A stretch of DNA of 64,000 bases from JABAAI01 sp965261955 (GTDB lineage Bacteria > Spirochaetota > Leptospiria > Leptospirales > Leptonemataceae): positions 744,001 through 808,000 of the forward strand of contig CBDHEM010000069.1 of assembly GCA_965261955.1 (NCBI GenBank), read 5' to 3'. The translations under genes were made by a program, and so were the position numbers. Below are positions 44,610-53,304 of this stretch, piece by piece (positions within the stretch are counted from its first letter, which is position 1; each line of letters begins with the position of its first letter). The notes under the pieces are model-generated. The model was given only the letters and a program-made list of their open reading frames with translations, searched no databases and was not told where the DNA came from.

Positions 44610-45152
44610 TCATCTCTCACGAAATGGCAAACCCAAATGACTAAGTAATACCAATGCTTCTTTATCTTCGTCGGCACTCGTTACAAATGTAATGTTCATA
44701 CCATGATAGCTATCTACCTTGTCCACATCAATTTCAGGAAAAACAATTTGTTCTTTAAGGGAGAGATTATAATTTCCCATTCCATCAAAAGCCTTTGGGC
44801 TAATACCATGGAAATCTCGCACACGAGGTAGAGCCACATGTATCAGTTTTTCTAAAAACGCAAACATTCTCTGGCTTCTAAGGGTTACCATACATCCAAT
44901 GGGCACACCCTCACGAAGTTTAAAACCAGCAATAGATTTGCGTGCATATGTTTTGACACTTTTTTGACCGCTCAGATTCGTTAGTTCGTTCACAGCCACC
45001 TCAAGAGCCTTGGGATGAGAGACCGCTTCTCCCACACCAATATTGATAACAATTTTCTCTAGACGAGGCACCTGCATAAGGTTCTTCAAGCCCAACTGCT
45101 CTCGAATACTTAGAGCCAATTCTTTCTTATATTTTTCTTGCAACAAACTCAT
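44610..45152 (-). CDS. rplE: 50S ribosomal protein L5
   Basis: About 180 residues from the ATG at 45152 (MSLLQEKYKKELA). The frame extends to a TTG at 45167, but those five residues are not family sequence. Seen: KIVINIGVGEAVSHPKALE, KSIAGFKLREGVPIGC and RDFHGISPKAFDGMGNY. L5 binds 5S rRNA and contacts the P-site tRNA. Confidence 0.97.
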   Translation of the reverse strand: MSLLQEKYKKELALSIREQLGLKNLMQVPRLEKIVINIGVGEAVSHPKALEVAVNELTNLSGQKSVKTYARKSIAGFKLREGVPIGCMVTLRSQRMFAFLEKLIHVALPRVRDFHGISPKAFDGMGNYNLSLKEQIVFPEIDVDKVDSYHGMNITFVTSADEDKEALVLLSHLGLPFRER

Positions 45153-45176
45153 ATGTATTAGAAACAATGAAGTAAC

Positions 45177-45545
45177 TCAACTATCTTTCTCCTTTACTTT
45201 TGCATCTCGCACTTGCCCTTTTTCATGGAATATACGTGTCTTCATCCCTTCTTTATTAATTTGATAACCAAGACGCTTCCCACCCTTTGTCCTCACATCA
45301 TAATAGGCTATATTCGAAAGATGCAGGGGACGTTCGATTTCAACACTACTCCCTTGCGGATTCTCTTGCGAAGGTCTTTGAAAGCGACGTGACAAGTTAA
45401 TACCTTGAACAATAACTCGATTTCGTAGTCGGTCAATATACATAACACGACCACGTTTCCCTTTCTCTGGACCAGAGATCACAATAACCTCATCATCCAT
45501 TTTGATTTTTACTTTAGAGTATTTTGTTCTTTGAAGGCATAACAT
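45177..45545 (-). CDS. rplX: 50S ribosomal protein L24
   Basis: 122 residues, somewhat longer than usual at both ends. KOW motif: DEVIVISGPEKGKRGRV, followed by NRVIVQGINLSRRFQRP. L24 initiates 50S assembly. The ATG at 45545 lies one base past the rplN stop, so translation is probably coupled. Confidence 0.95.
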   Translation of the reverse strand: MLCLQRTKYSKVKIKMDDEVIVISGPEKGKRGRVMYIDRLRNRVIVQGINLSRRFQRPSQENPQGSSVEIERPLHLSNIAYYDVRTKGGKRLGYQINKEGMKTRIFHEKGQVRDAKVKEKDS

Positions 45546-45546
45546 A

Positions 45547-45939
45547 CTATAAAACCTCCGGAGCTAAAGAAACGATCTTCATAAATTTATGATCTCGTAA
45601 CTCACGAGCTACTGGCCCAAAGATACGCGTACCAATAGGATTCTTTTTTTCATCAATAATGGCACAAGCATTATTATCAAAGCGTATGTACGAACCATCG
45701 GAACGACGAACTTCTTTTTTTGTTCGTACAACAACAGCTTTTTGAACAGCCTTATTATGAACCTTTTTCCCAGTACTATCCTTCAATCCATAAGCAGGAG
45801 AAGCACTTTTCACAGCCACAACAATAATATCACCAACGTTAGCATAGCGACGGCGTGTACCACCTAACACTTTAATACACTGAACCCGACGAGCACCTGT
45901 GTTATCAGCCACTTCTAAAACTGTCTCTACCTGTATCAT
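45547..45939 (-). CDS. rplN: 50S ribosomal protein L14
   Basis: 130 residues. Begins MIQVETVLEVADNTGARRVQCIKV (shown in part) and ends with the signature GTRIFGPVARELRDHKF. A few extra residues sit in the central loop (SASPAYGLKDSTGKKV), making it slightly longer than the common 122. Its start overlaps the rpsQ stop by 4 bp. Confidence 0.98.
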   Translation of the reverse strand: MIQVETVLEVADNTGARRVQCIKVLGGTRRRYANVGDIIVVAVKSASPAYGLKDSTGKKVHNKAVQKAVVVRTKKEVRRSDGSYIRFDNNACAIIDEKKNPIGTRIFGPVARELRDHKFMKIVSLAPEVL

Positions 45940-46196
45940 TTAGCTTTCTCCACAATAGAAAGTAGGCGGTATCTCTTATCTCTGGACAGAGGGCGTGTTT
46001 CGACTACATCCACAATGTCACCAATATGGCTTTGATTCTTTTCATCATGTATTTTAAATCGACGAGAACGGATAAGGGATTTCCCAAAAATCGGATGACG
46101 CCATCGAGATTCTAATACAACAACTCTAGTCTTCTCCATTTTATCAGATACCACCCTTGCACGAATGTGTTTACGTCTTTTCCTTTCTTTTTCCAT
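45936..46196 (-). CDS. rpsQ: 30S ribosomal protein S17
   Basis: 86 residues. The core VVSDKMEKTRVVVLESRWRH and the signature HIGDIVDVVETRPLSRDKRY are typical. S17 binds the 5' domain of 16S rRNA. ATG at 46196. Overlaps rplN by 4 bp. Confidence 0.97.
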   Translation of the reverse strand: MEKERKRRKHIRARVVSDKMEKTRVVVLESRWRHPIFGKSLIRSRRFKIHDEKNQSHIGDIVDVVETRPLSRDKRYRLLSIVEKAK

Positions 46197-46231
46197 AAAT
46201 GAATTACCTAAAATGAATTACCTAAAAAACA

Positions 46232-46525
46232 CTACTTGTTATCTTTTCCTTTCTTTCGTAGATGACGATGCTTTTTCACTTCTACTTCTTTCCGTGATTT
46301 ATCCAAAGTGTCAGTAGCTTTCTCTGCTTCTATCGTCGCTAGCTCCTTTTCTCTTTGTATAGTTAAAATACGTGCCACAGTACGCTTCAGTAAACGAACG
46401 CGGGAAGGATTTTGTAAGGAACGAGCTAGTGCATAGTTAAAACGTAAACTGACAAGTTCCCGACGGGATTCATCCAGTAATTTTTCCAATTCAGGCTTAG
46501 ACATATCGCGTACAGTAATTGCCAT
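46232..46525 (-). CDS. rpmC: 50S ribosomal protein L29
   Basis: 97 residues: a normal L29 core (MSKPELEKLLDESRRELVSL, NPSRVRLLKRTVARILT) plus an unusual ~30-residue charged C-terminal extension (lysine and glutamate rich, ending HRHLRKKGKDNK). Most bacterial L29 are 60-70 residues. Start codon abuts the rplP stop (1-bp overlap). Confidence 0.96.
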   Translation of the reverse strand: MAITVRDMSKPELEKLLDESRRELVSLRFNYALARSLQNPSRVRLLKRTVARILTIQREKELATIEAEKATDTLDKSRKEVEVKKHRHLRKKGKDNK

Positions 46526-46938
46526 TAGAGCATCTCCCTACGAACGAAAGTTGTTTTTACCGGAAGCTTGAAAGCCGCAAGCCCTAATGCCTTTTTAGCA
46601 ACGTCCTCTGTAACTCCACTCAATTCAAAAAGAACACGCCCCGGCAAAGTTTTTGCCACCCAATATTCAGGACTACCTTTACCACTACCCATTCGAGTTT
46701 CTGCGGCTTTTTTAGTAACCGGTTTATCCGGGAAAACCCGTATCCACATTTTCCCTCCTCGTTTCACATGACGCGTGATAGCTCTACGGGCAGATTCGAT
46801 CTGACGCGATGTCAAGTAAGCACGAGTAACAGCCTTTAGACCATACTCTCCAAAAGAAACACGACTCCCTCGTAAAGAAAGCCCTCGAATGCGTCCTTTC
46901 TGCTGTTTACGATACTTTACTTTTTTAGGTGATAGCAT
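46525..46938 (-). CDS. rplP: 50S ribosomal protein L16
   Basis: 137 residues. Seen: MLSPKKVKYRKQQKGR, FGEYGLKAV, RAITRHVKRGGKMWIRVFPD and ETRMGSGKGSPEYWVA. L16 stabilises the A-site region of 23S rRNA. ATG at 46938, 13 bp after rpsC. Confidence 0.98.
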   Translation of the reverse strand: MLSPKKVKYRKQQKGRIRGLSLRGSRVSFGEYGLKAVTRAYLTSRQIESARRAITRHVKRGGKMWIRVFPDKPVTKKAAETRMGSGKGSPEYWVAKTLPGRVLFELSGVTEDVAKKALGLAAFKLPVKTTFVRREML

Positions 46939-46951
46939 ATTCTTTCATAAA

Positions 46952-47635
46952 CTAGGCTGTAAGGGGACGAACTAAAAATTCTTCTTCGGCTTCTTCCTCT
47001 TTTTTACCGGGTAAAACATCTCCATGATAGGTCCAAACCTTTATACCAATAATACCAAATGTAGTTAATGCCTCACTACAAGCATATTCCACGTTAGCAC
47101 GTAATGTATGCAGGGGAATGCGCCCATCTCTATATTGTTCCGAACGGGCCATATCTGCACCATTCAAGCGACCAGAAACATGTATTTTAACGCCTTCAAG
47201 CCCACTTCTCATAGCTCCTCGCAAAGCTTGTTTCATTAAACGGCGGAAGGGGCTACGTTTTTCCAATTGTTGAGCAATCGTATCTGCAATAACTTGTGCC
47301 ACACTTTCCGGTTTTTTCACTCCAACGATACTGATATGAAGACTCTTATATGATAATTTAGTTTTGATTTCCTCTTTTAGAGCTTCTATCCTAGATCCTT
47401 TTTGACCAATAATAACACCCGGACGCACTGTATGCATAGCAATATTGAGTTTACCGGGAAAACGCTCAATAATAACCTTCACAATCCCAGCTCTCTTAAA
47501 GTTATCTGAAATAATTTTACGTATACGAAGATCTTCATGCAAGAGTTTTTTATAGTCACTACTGGAATACCACACAGAATCCCATGTTCTTGTAATGCCT
47601 AATCGTAAACCAATAGGATTTACTTTCTGTCCCAT
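46952..47635 (-). CDS. rpsC: 30S ribosomal protein S3
   Basis: 227 residues. Begins MGQKVNPIGLRLGITRTWDS. The KH domain has VRPGVIIGQKGSRIEAL, and the C-terminal domain carries GRLNGADMARSEQYRDGRIP. An acidic tail (KKEEEAEEEF) ends the protein. Sits at the mRNA entry site of the 30S subunit. Confidence 0.98.
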   Translation of the reverse strand: MGQKVNPIGLRLGITRTWDSVWYSSSDYKKLLHEDLRIRKIISDNFKRAGIVKVIIERFPGKLNIAMHTVRPGVIIGQKGSRIEALKEEIKTKLSYKSLHISIVGVKKPESVAQVIADTIAQQLEKRSPFRRLMKQALRGAMRSGLEGVKIHVSGRLNGADMARSEQYRDGRIPLHTLRANVEYACSEALTTFGIIGIKVWTYHGDVLPGKKEEEAEEEFLVRPLTA

Positions 47636-47664
47636 TTAAATCTAACCCTCCTCATCTTATAAAA

Positions 47665-47997
47665 TTAGTTACCTAATGTAACTGTTATATTACTTGTACG
47701 CCTCAAACGAGAAGCTCCCCGACCACGGGCCTGGGCACGAAAACGTTTAAGGACTGGACCTTCATCAACCTGTAATTTCATTATGTAAACATCATCATCT
47801 CGTATTTGCTCATCAGCCTGAGCAAGATTCGCACGAGCAGAACGCAAAAGCTTTAACAAAAGGCCAGATGCTTTTTGTGTCATAAAGCGAAGACTATCCA
47901 TAGCCTCAGAATACGAAAAACCCCTAACTTCATTTGCAACAAGTCGAACCTTACGAGGGCTTATCAAAATAAAACGGGCTTTAGCTTGTTTCTCCAT
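47665..47997 (-). CDS. rplV: 50S ribosomal protein L22
   Basis: 110 residues. ARFILISPRKVRLVANEVRG at the N-terminus and the signature KRFRAQARGRGASRLRRTSN at the C-terminus, which contributes to the exit-tunnel loop. ATG at 47997, 11 bp after rpsS. Confidence 0.98.
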   Translation of the reverse strand: MEKQAKARFILISPRKVRLVANEVRGFSYSEAMDSLRFMTQKASGLLLKLLRSARANLAQADEQIRDDDVYIMKLQVDEGPVLKRFRAQARGRGASRLRRTSNITVTLGN

Positions 47998-48008
47998 TTA
48001 TATATTTT

Positions 48009-48287
48009 TCATCTCCTTAATTTTTTATTCAGCGTAGTATGACCCCGATAAACACGAGTAGGAGAAAACTCACCTAACTTATGCCCAACCATATTTTCAT
48101 TTACATGGACTGGAATAAATTTATTCCCATTATGAACCAAAAGAGTATAACCTATCATTTCAGGAAAGATTGTTGACCGCCTAGACCAAGTCTTAAAGGG
48201 CTTTTTTTTTCCCTCAGCATCCATTTTGACAATCTTCTTCATAAGATGCGCTTCAACATAGGGACCTTTTTTAAGTGAACGTGACAT
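48009..48287 (-). CDS. rpsS: 30S ribosomal protein S19
   Basis: 92 residues. MSRSLKKGPYVEAHLMKKI at the start and the signature VHNGNKFIPVHVNENMVGHK, then GEFSPTRVYRGH. Seven bases separate it from rplB. Confidence 0.98.
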   Translation of the reverse strand: MSRSLKKGPYVEAHLMKKIVKMDAEGKKKPFKTWSRRSTIFPEMIGYTLLVHNGNKFIPVHVNENMVGHKLGEFSPTRVYRGHTTLNKKLRR

Positions 48288-48294
48288 TTCCTAT

Positions 48295-49140
48295 TTAACC
48301 CCTGTCTCCCCTTTTTCTATTACGAGATTGGACAATAAAACGATCAGAAGGTTTATTCCTTTTGCGGGTTTTCCAACCCTTGGTAGGTTTACCCCAAGGC
48401 GTACAAGGATGACGTCCTCCAGCAGACTTCCCCTCACCACCTCCTAACGGATGATCAACGGGGTTCATTGCAACACCACGCGTATGGGGTCTCCGCCCAA
48501 GCCAACGGCTACGACCCGCTTTACCTAATCGCACCAAATTATGTTCTTTATTACCAACTTGTCCAACAGTTGCCCAACAACCTTCGTTCACCTTACGCGT
48601 TTCTCCCGAAGGCATCTTTAGTATAGAATAAGCACCATCAGAACCAGCCAAAGTAGCATATGAACCAGCCGATCTCGCAATCTGAGCACCCCCACCCCTC
48701 TGTAGTTCTATATTATGAACAATGGTACCAGGGGGTATATTTGCTAGGGGGAGACAATTCCCTACACGTATTTGTGCCTTTACTGATGTAACAATTGACT
48801 GTCCTTTCTTTAGACCATCTGGGGAAAGAATAAAGCAGTATTCTCCATCTAAGTATTTAATTAGCGCCAAATCCGCGGAACGATTGGGATCATAATGAAA
48901 GGAAACAACTTCTCCCGGCACATCTACTTTATGACGCTTGAAATCAATAATACGGTAACGCCTTTTATGACGCCCACCACGTTGCCAAGAACTAATGTGC
49001 CCACTATTATCACGACCAGCTTTATAATTCAATTTCGTGATCAATTTAGGGGGAACGGGAGTTTTATCCAAATGGCTTGTGTCGCGAACCGTTTTATAAC
49101 GAAGAGTGCTAGTGCGTGGATGAAACTTTTTTATAGCCAT
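48295..49140 (-). CDS. rplB: 50S ribosomal protein L2
   Basis: 281 residues. Seen: LTKLNYKAGRDNSGHISSWQ-type N-terminal region, GRHKRRYRIIDFKR, and the peptidyl-transferase-proximal signature GVAMNPVDHPLGGGEGKSAG with its conserved histidine. L2 is needed for subunit association. ATG at 49140. Confidence 0.98.
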   Translation of the reverse strand: MAIKKFHPRTSTLRYKTVRDTSHLDKTPVPPKLITKLNYKAGRDNSGHISSWQRGGRHKRRYRIIDFKRHKVDVPGEVVSFHYDPNRSADLALIKYLDGEYCFILSPDGLKKGQSIVTSVKAQIRVGNCLPLANIPPGTIVHNIELQRGGGAQIARSAGSYATLAGSDGAYSILKMPSGETRKVNEGCWATVGQVGNKEHNLVRLGKAGRSRWLGRRPHTRGVAMNPVDHPLGGGEGKSAGGRHPCTPWGKPTKGWKTRKRNKPSDRFIVQSRNRKRGDRG

Positions 49141-49154
49141 AATTCCCTATTCCT

Positions 49155-49454
49155 TTAGCTTCCTTTAGAAAGGAGATCAAGGGAATGCCCCCTAGCTAAA
49201 GTCACAATAGCTTTTTTTAGACCAGACTGCTTATATTTATCTTGACGAAAGCGCTTTTGCTTGCCTGCCTCAATCAATATATTCACCTTAGTCACCTTTA
49301 CTTTATAAAGGTGATGTAAAGCCTGACGCACTAACTCTTTATTCGCCTTTTTATGAACATAGAAACTATAACGTGAAACACCCCTCAAACTCTCTTTGAG
49401 TTGTTCCGATTTTTCTGTCCTGATCGGAGTTATTAAAACTTCGTGTAAAGTCAT
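49155..49454 (-). CDS. rplW: 50S ribosomal protein L23
   Basis: 99 residues. Family pattern LITPIRTEKSEQLKE, YSFYVHKKANKELVRQAL and the loop near KQKRFRQDKYKQSGLKKAIV. Docking site for trigger factor and SRP at the tunnel exit. Start overlaps the rplD stop by 4 bp. Confidence 0.97.
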   Translation of the reverse strand: MTLHEVLITPIRTEKSEQLKESLRGVSRYSFYVHKKANKELVRQALHHLYKVKVTKVNILIEAGKQKRFRQDKYKQSGLKKAIVTLARGHSLDLLSKGS

Positions 49455-50113
49455 GAAACAGCCTCACTCTTTTTACGTACGGACTGACGCGCATAAGACT
49501 CCACTAGTCTTGCTAAAGCAGTTTCGGCAATGACCACGCGCCCAGCATACATAACTTCCGGTGCCGTAACACGTTTTGCATGGAGTAACTTAATATTACG
49601 AATATTTGAAAAAGATTTTTGCACAAAAGCATCATCACTATCACTCACATACACAACCGTAGAGTTCGGGACCACGCCCATCTTTTTAAACGTATTATAA
49701 GCCATTTTAGTACTATATTCTTTCAACTGAAAATCACGAAGAACACTAATCACTCCTTCTTTCGCACGAGCAGAAAATATTGATCGGATACCTGCTTTTC
49801 GCATCTTTTTTGGTAAATCCATTCGATGACGATGGACACGAGGGCCAAAAGTAGTCCCCCCTCCCTTCCAGAGAGGAGAACGCGTCGAACCATGACGAGC
49901 ATTACCAGTTCCTTTCTGTTTCCAAGGCTTTCTACCACCACCTGAAACTTCGGAGCGAGTTTTCGTATGATGCGTCCCCTGCTGGCGGTTGCTACGCTCA
50001 GCGACAATAACTCGATGAATCAAACCAAGATCAAACTCCATATCAAAAATTTCTACTGGGAGATCTGTATCACCAGACCTTTTACCAGAGGCATCAAAAC
50101 AAGGGACTTTCAT
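49451..50113 (-). CDS. rplD: 50S ribosomal protein L4
   Basis: 220 residues. The extended tunnel loop is recognisable: RSEVSGGGRKPWKQKGTGNA and ARHGSTRSPLWKGGGTTFGP. C-terminal globular part VVIAETALARLVESYA. In E. coli L4 represses the S10 operon. Start overlaps the rplC stop by 4 bp. Confidence 0.98.
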   Translation of the reverse strand: MKVPCFDASGKRSGDTDLPVEIFDMEFDLGLIHRVIVAERSNRQQGTHHTKTRSEVSGGGRKPWKQKGTGNARHGSTRSPLWKGGGTTFGPRVHRHRMDLPKKMRKAGIRSIFSARAKEGVISVLRDFQLKEYSTKMAYNTFKKMGVVPNSTVVYVSDSDDAFVQKSFSNIRNIKLLHAKRVTAPEVMYAGRVVIAETALARLVESYARQSVRKKSEAVS

Positions 50114-50727
50114 TTTTTCAACACCTCTACTTTAACACAAGACTGACAAGGCCCCGGTACCGCTCCCTTTATAAACAAGAGTTTCTTTTCTTTGTCTATA
50201 GCCACCAACTTGAGACTACGAATAGTTGAATAATTTCCACCTGTGCGGCCGGGCATTTTTTTTCCCTTAAAAACACGACTAGGATAGGCGCTTGCATTCA
50301 ATGAACCCGTTGAACGGTGAAAGTGAGAGCCATGGGTAGCTCGCCCACCAGAAAAGCCATGCCGCTTCATCACGCCCTGAAAGCCCTTCCCCTTAGACAC
50401 ACCGCCGACTTTCACTCCTTTACCCACCTCGAATATATCTAAACCGATTTCTTGACCAAGTTCACATTCTCCAAAATCGCGGAACTCACGAAAAAAGCGA
50501 AAAAAGCCCTGTGTTCCTTTTTGCCGACTTCTCTCAAATTTATTTAAGCTACTTTCTTTGCCTAAAGAAAAACCAATTTGTACGGCATCGTAACCATCAT
50601 TTTTTTTGTTTTTCACCTGTGTGACTAGATTCTTCTCGACTTGAAGAATCGTAACGGGAAGGACACAACCATCCTTTTCGAAAAGAGAAGTCATTCCAAT
50701 TTTTCGTGCCATTAAACCTTTTGCCAT
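50110..50727 (-). CDS. rplC: 50S ribosomal protein L3
   Basis: 205 residues. Begins MAKGLMARKIGMTSLFEKDG and contains the signature GVSKGKGFQGVMKRHGFSGG with THGSHFHRSTGSLN. The extended loop approaches the peptidyl-transferase centre. Three bases separate it from rpsJ. Confidence 0.98.
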   Translation of the reverse strand: MAKGLMARKIGMTSLFEKDGCVLPVTILQVEKNLVTQVKNKKNDGYDAVQIGFSLGKESSLNKFERSRQKGTQGFFRFFREFRDFGECELGQEIGLDIFEVGKGVKVGGVSKGKGFQGVMKRHGFSGGRATHGSHFHRSTGSLNASAYPSRVFKGKKMPGRTGGNYSTIRSLKLVAIDKEKKLLFIKGAVPGPCQSCVKVEVLKK

Positions 50728-50730
50728 AAC

Positions 50731-51036
50731 TCAACTCTTAATATCAACATTCACCCCAGCAGGAAGCTGTAACTTCATAAGAGCATCCACAGTATCAGGG
50801 TTTGTATGCATAATATCAATTAAACGCTTATGGGTACGCATCTCAAATTGCTCCCGTGCTTTTTTATTCACATGAACAGAACGCAAAACAGTAAATTTTT
50901 CAATTCGAGTCGGCAAAGGGATAGGGCCAGAAATCATAGCCCCCGTACGTTTAGCAGTGGCCACAATCTCTGCCACAGATTTATCGATCAGACGATGATC
51001 AAAAGCCTTTAGTTTTACTCGGATACGCGTAGACAT
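50731..51036 (-). CDS. rpsJ: 30S ribosomal protein S10
   Basis: 101 residues. RIRVKLKAFDHRLIDKSVAE at the start and GPIPLPTRIEKFTVLRSVHV in the loop, then FEMRTHKRLIDI. First gene of the S10 operon, 65 bp downstream of tuf. This is the common bacterial tuf-rpsJ order. Confidence 0.98.
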   Translation of the reverse strand: MSTRIRVKLKAFDHRLIDKSVAEIVATAKRTGAMISGPIPLPTRIEKFTVLRSVHVNKKAREQFEMRTHKRLIDIMHTNPDTVDALMKLQLPAGVNVDIKS

Positions 51037-51101
51037 GGTTCAAAAATACACTCTCTTCAATCATGCCTATGCGTTTTTTTCCAATGAAGTCTTATAAAGA
51101 C

Positions 51102-52304
51102 TTAGTCAGAAATCTCTGCGACAACACCAGAACCAACAGTCTTGCCACCTTCACGAATAGCAAACTTCAACCCTTTATCCATAGCAATAGGCGTAATTAG
51201 TTCAACATCCATAGCTGTATTATCACCCGGCATAACCATCTTAGCACCTGCTGTTAAAGAGATTGTACCCGTAACATCTGTTGTCCGGAAATAAAATTGA
51301 GGGCGATATTTGTCAATAAAGGGAGTGTGTCTACCACCCTCTTCTTTCGTTAGAATATAGACCTCGGCTTTAAACTTTTTGTGAGGAGTAATTGACCCCG
51401 GCTTAGCCAAAACCTGCCCTCTCTGTATATCTTCCTTTTTGACACCACGAAGAAGAACACCAACGTTATCTCCTGCTTGAGCGAAATCAAGTAACTTACG
51501 GAACATCTCTATTCCAGTAACAACCGTTTTATGCGTATCTTTCACCCCAACAATTTCAATTTCATCGTTCAAATTGAACTTACCCTGCTCAACTCTTCCC
51601 GTAGCCACGGTACCACGACCTGTGATCGAAAACACATCCTCAATGGGCATTAAGAATGCCTTATCCACAACTCTTTTTGGTTCAGGGACATAAGTATCCA
51701 ATGCCTCCATTAATTTCACGATGGACGGCTCCCCAAGATCAGAAGTATCTCCTTCAACAGCTTTAAGAGCAGAACCATTGATCATAGGTGTCTCGCGAGG
51801 ATAACCATATTTCTCCAGAAGGTCTTTGACTTCCTCTCCCACTAGTTCTACCATCTCTTCACGCTCATCTTCTTTGATCGCATCTACTTTATTTAAAAAT
51901 ACAATTATATAAGGTACACCAACTTGGCGAGCTAGCAAAATATGCTCACGTGTCTGAGGCATAGCTCCATCTACAGCTGAAACAACAAGTATTGCTGCGT
52001 CCATCTGAGCCGCACCTGTAATCATGTTCTTTACATAATCTGCGTGTCCCGGACAATCCACATGGGCATAGTGCCGATTGTCAGTTTCATATTCCTGATG
52101 AGAAGTTGCGATGGTTATTCCACGCTCACGCTCTTCCGGTGCGTTGTCTATTTCCTCATACTTAACAGCCTTAGTACTTCCGCCTTTTAATTTTGACAAA
52201 ACAGTTGTTATAGCCGCTGTAAGCGTTGTCTTACCATGATCAACATGACCCACAGTTCCCACGTTTACGTGGGGTTTGTTACGCTCAAACTTTACCTTTG
52301 ACAT
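51102..52304 (-). CDS. tuf: Elongation factor Tu
   Basis: 400-residue GTPase that carries aminoacyl-tRNA to the ribosome. G1 GHVDHGKT, switch I GITIATSHQEYET, G3 DCPGHADYVKNM, G4 NKVD and G5 SALK are all present, followed by the two beta-barrel domains (IEDVFSITGRGTVATGRVE, KPGSITPHKKFKAEVYILTK). rpsL, rpsG and fusA, which usually precede it, are missing. Upstream is a ~940-bp gene-free region with two MITEs. No confident promoter could be picked there. Confidence 0.99.
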   Translation of the reverse strand: MSKVKFERNKPHVNVGTVGHVDHGKTTLTAAITTVLSKLKGGSTKAVKYEEIDNAPEERERGITIATSHQEYETDNRHYAHVDCPGHADYVKNMITGAAQMDAAILVVSAVDGAMPQTREHILLARQVGVPYIIVFLNKVDAIKEDEREEMVELVGEEVKDLLEKYGYPRETPMINGSALKAVEGDTSDLGEPSIVKLMEALDTYVPEPKRVVDKAFLMPIEDVFSITGRGTVATGRVEQGKFNLNDEIEIVGVKDTHKTVVTGIEMFRKLLDFAQAGDNVGVLLRGVKKEDIQRGQVLAKPGSITPHKKFKAEVYILTKEEGGRHTPFIDKYRPQFYFRTTDVTGTISLTAGAKMVMPGDNTAMDVELITPIAMDKGLKFAIREGGKTVGSGVVAEISD

Positions 52305-52465
52305 TATAAATCCGCCTCAAATATCTGCTACATAAGAGCAAACAGTAGTGAGGGATACCTATATTTGAAGCTAGTCAGTATGTCTATGTTTTTTTGCTTT
52401 ATTGTTACAAAAAGTGAAACATTTGGGCTCTATACAATAAGACATACCAAAACGGGTGACCATGT

Positions 52466-52571
52466 GGGACTGTTGCGAAATAAAAGGAAATAGGAAGGCG
52501 ATCACCTAAGATTTTTTAAGGCGACGTTTTATGAGATTACTTCCGTCTTTCTTACTTTTTATAACAATCCC
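52466..52571. mobile_element. MITE, 106 bp, copy 1
   Basis: Terminal inverted repeats GGGACTGTTGCGAAATAAAA (left) and, on the opposite strand, GGGATTGTTATAAAAAGTAA (right). Same length and partly similar interior as the copy at 52962 (for example TTAAGGCGACGTTTTATGAG versus TTAAATCGGTGTTTCATAGC). No coding capacity, so it depends on a transposase elsewhere. The end sequence is reminiscent of IS6- or IS5-type termini, but I cannot assign the family. Confidence 0.72.
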
Positions 52572-52961
52572 AAAATGCTAGTTATAAAGGAATTATTTTA
52601 TGTCTCTTGATTATAAAAATTAAAACTAAAAAGAACTCTCTTTTCGGCTATCTACAAATGAGGGCTGGACAGTAATGCTTACAAAAATGGCGGGAAATTA
52701 AAACTCTGGTTTTATCCCTATCTCACGTGAAACGAATAAGGGTAAGGGCCAGTTACTATTTCAAAGGGATATTATTTTTAGATATAAAACCCATGTGAAA
52801 AAGGTAACACATTTGAGTATTATTTTTTACCAGAAAGTCATTACGGTTTTCATTTTTCAAAAGATTATAACTCAGCTCAATTTAAGGATATTACATGAGG
52901 CTTACGGTGCAAAAGGGGAAAAGTATATGATCCTGAAATAATGTTTTCCCTTTTGCCATAT

Positions 52962-53068
52962 GGGACTGTTGTAAAATGCAAAAAAGTCAGAAGTGACCTT
53001 CTAAAACTACCTTAAATCGGTGTTTCATAGCACTCTAGTTGCAATTATTTACATTCTACAACAGTCCC
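52962..53068. mobile_element. MITE, 107 bp, copy 2
   Basis: Terminal inverted repeats GGGACTGTTGTAAAATGCAA and, on the opposite strand, GGGACTGTTGTAGAATGTAA, nearly perfect over 20 bases. Flanks read CATAT on the left and ATGAT on the right, giving at most a 2-bp target duplication. This is the best-preserved copy. Confidence 0.85.
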
Positions 53069-53304
53069 ATGATTACTATATGTTAAAGTCATTTATAAAA
53101 AAGAGTTCCCCAGCATGGTGTGTGCTTGTATTTTGTCTGGGGGGATTGGCGGGTGACTTTATTTACGGGTGGAAATGAAATAGACTTATATTTTTAGCTG
53201 ATGGTTTTTTTACAGTTTTTTCATGTTCTTTTTCAAATGGTTCTATGGAAGATATGGGATATGTGGTTCTTATAGAATATGATATGGGATATGATATAGA
53301 GTCT

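Larger units (their letters stand above)
52305..53304. other. Intergenic region upstream of tuf, with two MITEs
   Basis: About 1 kb between the divergent tuf and SCO1-like genes. It contains two related MITE copies (52466-52571 and 52962-53068). The stretches 52572-52961 and 53069-53304 show AT-rich DNA without a gene. Near 53228-53300 there are imperfect GATATGGGATATG repeats running up to the SCO1 start. AGGCGGA lies before the tuf ATG. Confidence 0.6.
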
